Shown here: positions 33,747 to 38,506 of the stretch, piece by piece
Position numbering within the stretch: the first letter of the stretch is position 1
Layout: every line of letters starts with the position of its first letter
From: Paenibacillus alginolyticus DSM 5050 = NBRC 15375
GTDB taxonomy: Bacteria > Bacillota > Bacilli > Paenibacillales > NBRC-103111
Direction: 5' to 3'
DNA length: 38,506 bases
NCBI RefSeq assembly: GCF_000422905.1
Contig: NZ_AUGY01000080.1
Coordinates: forward strand, 1 to 38,506
Notes under the pieces: model-generated
What the model saw: the letters and a program-made list of their open reading frames with translations, nothing else
Told to the model about the DNA's origin: nothing
Database searches by the model: none
Program-made: the position numbers and the translations under genes

Positions 33747-34061
33747 TTACATTAGTCCGCAATCCTTCAAAATCCTCTCTACCGATTCATGAATGGTGAG
33801 GGAAGGATTGTCTGTATAATATTTGAAACCTTTGTGCTCCAACAGTCTTAATCCATTCTCTTCATTTCGCTGCATGATACTCTTGGCTCGTCTAATTGCT
33901 GCCTTTACATCATCCAATGATATTTTACCAAGCACTCTTTGGAAGTTAGATCGTTGTTTATAGGTATCAAGCTCTGTAAACTCTTCTCCAAAAGCCCTAT
34001 TTATATGCCGAAGGTAATGATCTCGATGCGCAAGGAAGCTGCAGTCGATTTTGTGTATCAT
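33747..34061 (-). pseudogene. RloB-like protein, C-terminal half (split gene)
   Basis: The 104-residue frame continues the RloB fold: MIHKIDCSFLAHRDHYLRHINRAFGEEF, then KISLDDVKAAIRRAKSIMQRNEE, the usual helical end of RloB proteins. Its ATG overlaps the stop codon of the N-terminal half (ATGA). In RloB proteins the junction normally reads F-E-L-W-hydrophobic; here the sequence passes from FEL to a stop and resumes at MIHKI, consistent with a small deletion. Translation by coupling of the two halves remains possible. The region 33528-33746 between this gene and the APC terminator shows no other feature. Confidence 0.65.
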
Positions 34062-34402
34062 AATTCAAACGTTAAGTTGCTATAACCCGGATGATACTTG
34101 AGCATCTTACCTAACCCGTTACTTTCCTTAATTTCACTCAATATATTCTTAAACTTTGTAACATGGTCCGGATCGCTGCTCTCATAATCGAACCAGTGGG
34201 TAATTTCCCTTTTAGCTTTGCCTATTACTGTGACGGTCTTAGCATACTTTATTGGTCGTTGCTCTACCTTCTTTTCAATAGTGACAGTATGCGTAGCTGC
34301 ATCCGCTGTATTGATCAAATGTTTAAGGCGATCTAAATACAATTGCTCTGTTTCACCCTCTACAGTGAACCAGTAGGGATTGTTTTTCTTTTTATCAGGC
34401 AT
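34058..34402 (-). pseudogene. RloB-like TOPRIM protein, N-terminal half (split gene)
   Basis: The 114-residue product has the RloB/TOPRIM start YWFTVEGETEQLYLDRLKHLI, whose glutamates (E15, E17) include the expected TOPRIM acid, and an Asp-rich segment THWFDYESSDPDH where the second metal-binding acids are expected. It ends at LTFEL, just where intact RloB proteins continue with W. Together with the next frame (to 33747) it gives a normal length of about 215 residues. It lies 3 bp after the AAA15 ATPase gene. RloB partners of such ATPases are presumed nucleases in anti-phage or restriction-linked loci. Confidence 0.7.
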
Positions 34403-34405
34403 TAG

Positions 34406-35713
34406 CTATTTCACACCTCTGTCCTCAAGTAATTTCTCGATTACAGGAGTGAAATCAATATTTTTAATTGCCCCGTATTGATTTACAAAGTAATTAGCCA
34501 TGTAATCACTACCGTTCCTAACCCCTTTTTCTCCGCTAGTCCCGAAGTCGGATAAGGAATAATGAGTGCTGCGAGACGTTTCCTCGTCACGCTCTACAAA
34601 CTTAATCTCATCTCGTCTAAATAGGTTGGAGTTTAGAAAGATTGGGTTATGAGTGTTAAAAATAAGTTGTGCTTTGTGTTTGTTATAATCATCACTATGG
34701 AAGATGCTAATAATGTTCATCAAAGCCATCGGATGAATTGAAGCATCAAACTCGTCAATGACTAATGTCCCCCCAGTAAGCAACGCTCTTAAAACTATTG
34801 GGAACATATTGACGAAACGAACTGTGCCGTATGATTCAAACGTCTCAGCATGCACGACTGTCTTTTCGTTAAATACGGAGAATAGCTTAGGTTCATCATC
34901 TTCATTAGGCGTAAGGTAACCAAGTGCATTTGAGTTTACCCCGAACAGAACTGCTGCATCATTTACTGTCTTATCAACAAGGATCGTATCCTTTTTAGAA
35001 AAAGAAGGCAGAACTTGTAAAGCATCTGCTCTACAAAAGACTAAGAACTTATCTTCAAACCAATCATTGATGATACTTACCAGCTTGGAACTGAACATCG
35101 TCTTAAAGCCGTTCATTAGAAACAATTCTTCACCATTTAAATTGTTTTGAGCAAGTTTTTTGGCGACCTTGGCTTCTTTATTGTTAACCATTGATGAATA
35201 TTTCTTGATAACGCTTATCTCAAGATGCTCTAATTCTTTACCGCGAGAAAATACTAATTTCTCGTTAACATAAAATGTTTCTGATAAGACACTGCGCTTG
35301 TACTCATCATCTAAAAAAACACCAAGATCAAGCGATAATTTGTACTCAAACAAATAGCCACTATCAATGAACTTAATGGAAAAGTCAACCGGAGTGTTAT
35401 TTGTATCCCCTTTGTTTGGGATCAATTCCAGTTGGCTGGCGGCAGGATTAGATCTGGACTTGGTGTCTACGTTCCGAATATGTCCTCTTAAAACGATGTG
35501 CTTGAGCGTATCCATAGCTCCGATGATATTAGTTTTTCCTGATGCATTGGGACCATAAATAACTGCTGAACTCAAGCTGTTATAATTCTTAATACCGACC
35601 TTTTCCTTAAATACGCTGTAGTCCAAACCCTTTTGCTTCGGTGCCGGTGTCATTGAGAAAACCAATTCGTCTTGAAAGGATTTGAAGTTTTTTGTCCTAA
35701 ATTCTAGGAGCAT
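34406..35713 (-). CDS. AAA15-family ATPase (RloA/OLD/AriA-like)
   Basis: The 435-residue ABC-type ATPase starts LLEFRTKNFKSFQDELVFSM, the usual N-terminus of AAA15/RecF-like proteins. Walker A is GPNASGKT (54-61). The Walker B region is LVIDEFDASIHP, followed by a switch region LIFNTHNPIF. Proteins of this type pair with RloB or other TOPRIM partners (RloAB; compare OLD and PARIS AriA-AriB) and sense or restrain phage infection. The gene is AT-rich relative to the guanidine operon and sits among insertion sequences, as expected for a transferred defence module. The start is followed by coupled RloB frames 3 bp downstream. Confidence 0.82.
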   Translation of the reverse strand: MLLEFRTKNFKSFQDELVFSMTPAPKQKGLDYSVFKEKVGIKNYNSLSSAVIYGPNASGKTNIIGAMDTLKHIVLRGHIRNVDTKSRSNPAASQLELIPNKGDTNNTPVDFSIKFIDSGYLFEYKLSLDLGVFLDDEYKRSVLSETFYVNEKLVFSRGKELEHLEISVIKKYSSMVNNKEAKVAKKLAQNNLNGEELFLMNGFKTMFSSKLVSIINDWFEDKFLVFCRADALQVLPSFSKKDTILVDKTVNDAAVLFGVNSNALGYLTPNEDDEPKLFSVFNEKTVVHAETFESYGTVRFVNMFPIVLRALLTGGTLVIDEFDASIHPMALMNIISIFHSDDYNKHKAQLIFNTHNPIFLNSNLFRRDEIKFVERDEETSRSTHYSLSDFGTSGEKGVRNGSDYMANYFVNQYGAIKNIDFTPVIEKLLEDRGVK

Positions 35714-36372
35714 AATATTACCTCCATTTTGCAGTATTTTCGCAAAATCACTCTTCTAATATATGCATCATTCTTTCCATTAGTCAATTTATTTATTCGA
35801 TTTTGCTGAAAAACCGCAAAATTAACTTGTTCTATGCACGATTCCATGACTAACCTTTTATAAGCGCTTCGAAGTTCCAGTGCACAATAACAGGTCGAAA
35901 GGTTAGAAGCATATTGTAGATCGAGAGATCGCTCGAGCGAATACCTTTAGCTCATTCTTCTTAACCAAACGATCAATGAACTGCTGCCGATCCGCATCAG
36001 TGGCGATAACCTTATATGACTAATAAGTAACTATTATCTTTGAGCAAATTTATCGAGCTTACCGGATAGTTAACAATTACTCCTACCACAAATAAGGCGA
36101 CCCCTAAAGGATCGCCCGTTTGACTTGAAACTCACATGTTACAGTTTTAACATTGCCCTCATTCAAATTCGGAAATAAAAGTTTTAGGGTCATTTGTGAT
36201 ACGGTTCACCTTAACGGGGCTAACGGCGAAAAATTAATGGCACCCACATTCTATGGCCTTTTTGCATGCTTGATAATGTATCATTGGCAGACATCTGCAT
36301 AAGAATAGGTGTTTTGTTCATAAGTCAGGTTGATCGTTAGTATGATTCTTTAATTGAAACGGATTGAAAATG
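35714..36372. other. Gene-poor region with degraded sequence
   Basis: No intact gene is seen. It holds a possible protein remnant at 35903-36019, a terminator-like hairpin GGCGACCC/GGATCGCC at 36096-36116, and otherwise AT-rich sequence. The density of fragments and hairpins without genes suggests an old insertion and deletion zone. Confidence 0.5.
35903..36019 (-). pseudogene. Possible C-terminal gene fragment, unknown family
   Basis: A 38-codon minus-strand frame reads YKVIATDADRQQFIDRLVKK and then NELKVFARAISRSTICF before a stop. The composition looks like a real helical protein end, but it lacks a start codon and ribosome site and a stop precedes it. I do not recognise the family. Confidence 0.3.
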
Positions 36373-36400
36373 AAAAAACCACTGCATAAGTAGTGGGTTT
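36373..36400 (-). terminator. Terminator downstream of the S-layer-homology remnant
   Basis: On the minus strand AAACCCACT and AGTGGTT pair with one bulge around TACTTATGC or similar, and six T residues follow. It sits about 22 bp after the stop at 36422, as expected for the original gene's end. Confidence 0.6.
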
Positions 36401-36421
36401 ATCCAGTTATTTTTCATAAAA

Positions 36422-36567
36422 CTAATTAATAAAACCTGCTTTGCTCAAGAAACATTTCAGCATCGTAGCGGATTCAGCGCGAGTAGCGTTCATATCCGGG
36501 CCAATTGTTATATCCGTTTCACCGTTGATGATACCCGCATTGATCGCAGCAGCGATTTCAGCAAGCC
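36422..36567 (-). pseudogene. S-layer homology (SLH) domain remnant, 3' end only
   Basis: The minus strand encodes LAEIAAAINAGIINGETDIT, then IGPDMNATRAESATMLKCFLSKAGFIN and a stop. This is the second half of a C-terminal SLH domain (A-x-A-GI-NG...F-P-x-x-x-x-TRAE-A-M pattern). No start codon or upstream SLH coding sequence remains. The frame runs into an unrelated small ORF near 36567. The parent would have been a secreted protein held on the cell wall by SLH domains. Its terminator survives downstream. Confidence 0.75.
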
Positions 36568-36707
36568 TCCAGGTACTCCGTTCCCCGATCGATCTCTAAA
36601 AGATAAAGCTTATCACCGATGCGCATCTCCCCATCGGGTCTGAATATTTTGTGAGCATGTAAAAAGGCTTCCGCGGCAGCCTCCTTAGTCCCTATCCAAC
36701 CAATCAT
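36558..36707 (-). CDS. Small hypothetical protein, probably 3'-truncated
   Basis: Forty-nine codons read MIGWIGTKEAAAEAFLHAHK, then IFRPDGEMRIGDKLYLLEIDRGTEYLEAC. The ATG lies 6 bp after the stop of the zinc-ribbon gene, with AAGG just upstream, so the two look like an operon. The last few codons overlap the SLH remnant in another frame, suggesting the original 3' end was replaced by a deletion junction near 36567. No family recognised. Confidence 0.45.
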   Translation of the reverse strand: MIGWIGTKEAAAEAFLHAHKIFRPDGEMRIGDKLYLLEIDRGTEYLEAC

Positions 36708-36712
36708 TTACC

Positions 36713-36922
36713 TTATTTGTGTTCGAATGCATTCAGTTGTTTGCAATGCGAGCAAAAGATGTTGACTAAATATGTGTCGCCGCGCTTTTCCACTATCCTG
36801 GCTTGTGGTTTATCGATTGTTTCAACCGTATAGATCGGTGCGCTAGCAGGTTGAGCAACAATCGACATCCATTCAAATTCCTTCGAACAATCCGAACACT
36901 TACGCTTTCCATCAATTCTCAT
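36713..36922 (-). CDS. Small zinc-ribbon protein
   Basis: The 69-residue protein has two CxxC knuckles, C9-x2-C12 (KCSDCSKEF) and C57-x2-C60 (FCSHCKQLN), enclosing a mostly beta segment, so it should bind one zinc ion as a rubredoxin-like or zinc-ribbon fold. Such small proteins act as nucleic-acid or protein adaptors; no specific function can be given. GGGGGGAG lies 5-6 bases before the ATG, which is strong support for translation. The following small ORF begins 6 bp downstream. Confidence 0.68.
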   Translation of the reverse strand: MRIDGKRKCSDCSKEFEWMSIVAQPASAPIYTVETIDKPQARIVEKRGDTYLVNIFCSHCKQLNAFEHK

Positions 36923-37034
36923 ATTTCTCCCCCCTATATATTTTCTACGAAGGAAACTCCGAAAGCAACAGGCAAAGTAACAGGAGAAAACCGCTTGTTC
37001 TCAGACATATGTGGTTTCAGCTAACGCACCAATC

Positions 37035-37229
37035 CTATGCTAGTTTATTACGACGTTCGATCTCTAAATTTTTGAGACATGCTTGTAACCGTTTATTGTC
37101 ATTTAAGTCCATTTCAACAAATTGTATTCCGTAAACAACATCTGGGGTATTGATATGCTTTTCTTTCCTTGTTAACAGCGCTTGTAACGAAAACGATTCA
37201 GATTGAAGTTTAAACTCAATTTTTATTCT
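37035..37229 (-). pseudogene. PilZ-domain protein, 3' fragment interrupted by IS66-like element
   Basis: From 37229 the minus strand reads RIKIEFKLQSESFSLQALLT, later VVYGIQFVEMDLNDNKRLQACLKNLEIERRNKLA and a stop at 37035. The order beta strands, then YG-I-Q-F-x-E/D-M-D, then a terminal helix matches the second half of a PilZ (cyclic-di-GMP-binding) domain. The N-terminal RxxxR motif half is missing because the frame meets the IS66 end GTAAGCGTC exactly at 37230. This is a direct view of gene disruption; the family call comes from pattern recognition. Confidence 0.6.
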
Positions 37230-38178
37230 GTAAGCGTCAAACAGCCCCCACCTTGTCTTTAGGTTGAGGGCTGTCTATATTTTTATTAAGATTTAAACAC
37301 GCGACAAGTCACGGGTAGCGATGGCGACCACGGGAGCAAGCCGTCCAGCGCTTCCGGATCTTTCGGATCGGGAAGCTGCGGTAGCTGCTCAAACAAGTAC
37401 ATCAAGTATTTGAAGGGGTTCAGTCCATTCTCTTTCGCTGTCTCGATCACGCTGTAAATTATACTACTAGCCCTTGCACCGCGAGGCGTATTCGCAAATA
37501 GCCAGTTTTTCCGGCCGATGACAAATGGTTTAATGGCCCGCTCACTACGGTTGTTGTCGATCTCCAAACGTCCATCCTTCAGGAATGCCGTCAGTTTGTC
37601 CCATTGATTCATGCTGTAAGCGATGGCTTGACCCAGTGCGCTCTTTGGCAATGTTCGCGATCGTTGCTGACGTAACCATGCCAAATAAGCATCCAAAATA
37701 GGGCGACTGCGCTCCATTCGAATGGTATACCGTTCTTCCGCTGTGACATCTTTCAGCTCTCGCTCAATAGCAAATAGCTGATTACAAAACTGGAGTCCCT
37801 GGTGAGCTACCGTTTCAGGCTTGTCTGAAGGAGGCAATGCCTTCAGAGCTTCATCGAATTTCCGGCGTGCATGTGCCCAACATCCGATGAGCGTTACATC
37901 CTTCACTTTGTGGTAACCGGCGTAACCGTCTACGTGAAGGTAGCCTGCAAATCCAGCTAGGAAGTTTCGGGGATTCTCACCGCCACGTGTTGGACGGTAG
38001 TCGTACAGCACGATCGGTGGACCGATGCGGCCTGTTCGGTACAACCACAGATACGACTGCGCTTCTGCGGACTTGCCCGGTTCGCGCAGCACCTGAAGTG
38101 TCGTTTCATCCGCATGCAAAATGTCTTGACTGAGCAAATGCTCGTGCATACGATTCGTGAGAAGCGAAAGCTGTGTTT
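37230..38178 (-). mobile_element. IS66-family element fragment
   Basis: The end GTAAGCGTCAAACAGCCCCC (37230-37249) has the GTAAGCG start typical of IS66-family terminal repeats and is followed by a hairpin (37241-37274). It encloses the IS66 transposase 3' part. The other end is not present because the element is broken by the IS21-like element at about 38171-38181. An 8-bp target copy would be expected beside 37222-37229, but its partner is outside the window. Confidence 0.75.
37286..38178 (-). pseudogene. IS66-family transposase (TnpC), N-terminus removed by IS21-like insertion
   Basis: The C-terminal about 295 residues of an IS66 DDE transposase are intact. The first catalytic Asp is in DILHADETTLQVL, the second in YLHVDGYAGYHKV with CWAHARRKF following, and the Glu in IDNNRSERAIKPFVIGRKNWLF. 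A C-terminal IS66_C segment (ENGLNPFKYLMYLFEQLP) ends it. Family members are about 500-540 residues. Homology extends in frame upstream of ATG 38149 (TQLSLLTNR) to about 38176, where IS21-like terminal sequence begins. The N-terminal half presumably lies beyond the IS21 element. Confidence 0.85.
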
Positions 38179-38190
38179 TGTCAAGTGAAA

Positions 38191-38287
38191 TTCCCTGGTT
38201 TTATCAACAGCTTTTCCCTGGTATAATCATCGGTTTTTCCCTGGTTTTATCATCAGGAATTCCCTGGTTTTATCATGAAATTCCCTG
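38191..38287. repeat. IS21-type terminal repeats with 23-bp period
   Basis: TTCCCTGGTTTTATCA occurs at 38191, 38237 and 38260, and with two differences at 38214 (TTCCCTGGTATAATCA). Each copy is followed by a 7-bp spacer, so starts are exactly 23 bp apart. A partial copy (TTCCCTG) lies at 38281. These are probable transposase binding sites. Confidence 0.85.
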
Positions 38288-38307
38288 TGGAATTTCCAGT
38301 TAATCGG

Positions 38308-38506
38308 TCACTTTTGACGCATTAATGCGTGCTTAAGGCGGTAACTTTCTCCTTCAAAAACAATGAGCTGTCCGTGATGAGCAAGACGGTCAATCATCGC
38401 CGCAGCCATCTGGTCGTCGGTGAAGATGCCTCCCCACTTGGAGAATTCGAGATTGGTCGTAATGATGAGGCTTCGTCGTTCGTAACTTGCAGCAATCACT
38501 TGAAAG
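38308..38506 (-). CDS. istB: IS21-family helper ATPase IstB, C-terminal part (5' end beyond window)
   Basis: The open frame runs from the window edge: FQVIAASYERRSLIITTNLE, then FSKWGGIFTDDQMAAAMIDRLAHHGQLIVFEGESYRLKHAL. This is the C-terminal third of IstB, including the R-R-S-x-I-x-T-T-N-x-x-F-x-x-W sensor-1-like motif and the conserved ESYR-L end. IstB is a DnaA/DnaC-like AAA+ protein that helps the IstA transposase choose and bind target DNA. Walker motifs are outside the window. The end of the gene lies about 20 bp from the terminal repeats. Confidence 0.88.
   Translation of the reverse strand, partial: FQVIAASYERRSLIITTNLEFSKWGGIFTDDQMAAAMIDRLAHHGQLIVFEGESYRLKHALMRQK

Larger units (their letters stand above)
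38179..38506 (-). mobile_element. IS21-family element, one end (continues beyond window)
   Basis: A TGT-starting end (TGTCAAGTGAAATTCCCTGG from 38179) is followed by four 16-bp terminal repeats and then by the 3' end of an istB gene. Multiple internal copies of the terminal sequence are characteristic of IS21 ends. It interrupts the IS66 transposase, so it is the younger insertion. The exact boundary could be anywhere in 38171-38181. Confidence 0.75.

Noticed and set aside
38191..38287. Regular 23-bp repeats resembling a tiny CRISPR array
   Set aside because: Repeats of 16 bp with 7-bp spacers are far too short, and the position at an istB gene end fits IS21 terminal repeats.

Overview
The window looks like chromosome of a Paenibacillus-type Firmicute. 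The evidence is a moderate GC content, strong AGGAGG-type ribosome binding sites, the YxiN/DbpA-type RNA helicase, a YhgE/Pip protein, S-layer-homology and PilZ remnants, guanidine-I (ykkC) leaders and dispersed GGAACG repeats. No rRNA, tRNA or CRISPR array was seen. Both ends lie inside insertion sequences: an IS3-like element on the left, and an IS21-like element inside an IS66-like element on the right.

Layout. 1-336: IS3-type end. 337-5193: low-complexity spacer, a large secreted multidomain protein, then a cluster of dispersed repeats. 5194-6691: remnant of a carbohydrate ABC importer (second permease truncated, no binding protein). 7165-11657: dbpA, a short GNAT protein, a DUF3024 protein, a methyltransferase and a serine hydrolase, all on the minus strand. 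11741-15359: plus-strand P-loop kinase, LacI regulator, an internally deleted endonuclease-like gene and an ArsR-type regulator with a beta-rich C-terminal domain. 15803-21149: minus-strand glycolipid glycosyltransferase/PAP2 pair, a TIMP-like membrane protein and a YhgE/Pip protein with 17-residue repeats. 21309-21409: dense cluster of DnaA-box-like sites. 21691-23302: ArsR regulator and MFS exporter. 23366-24230: frameshifted nucleoside hydrolase.

The most coherent system is at 24573-33527. Two guanidine-I riboswitches with intrinsic terminators point away from each other across about 200 bp. The minus-strand one controls two DUF1989 proteins (UAAP1/UAAP2, the carboxyguanidine deiminase pair), a biotin-dependent urea/guanidine carboxylase and allophanate hydrolase. 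These form a complete route from guanidine to ammonia and CO2. The plus-strand one controls a single APC-family permease, the obvious candidate for guanidine uptake. The ABC importer often found with such operons is absent from this window.

33747-38506 is accessory and decaying. It holds an AAA15 ATPase next to a RloB-like TOPRIM gene split in two (OLD/PARIS/RloAB-like, possibly anti-phage), an S-layer-homology remnant joined out of frame to a small ORF, a zinc-ribbon protein, and a PilZ-type gene cut by an IS66 element that was itself hit by an IS21 element.
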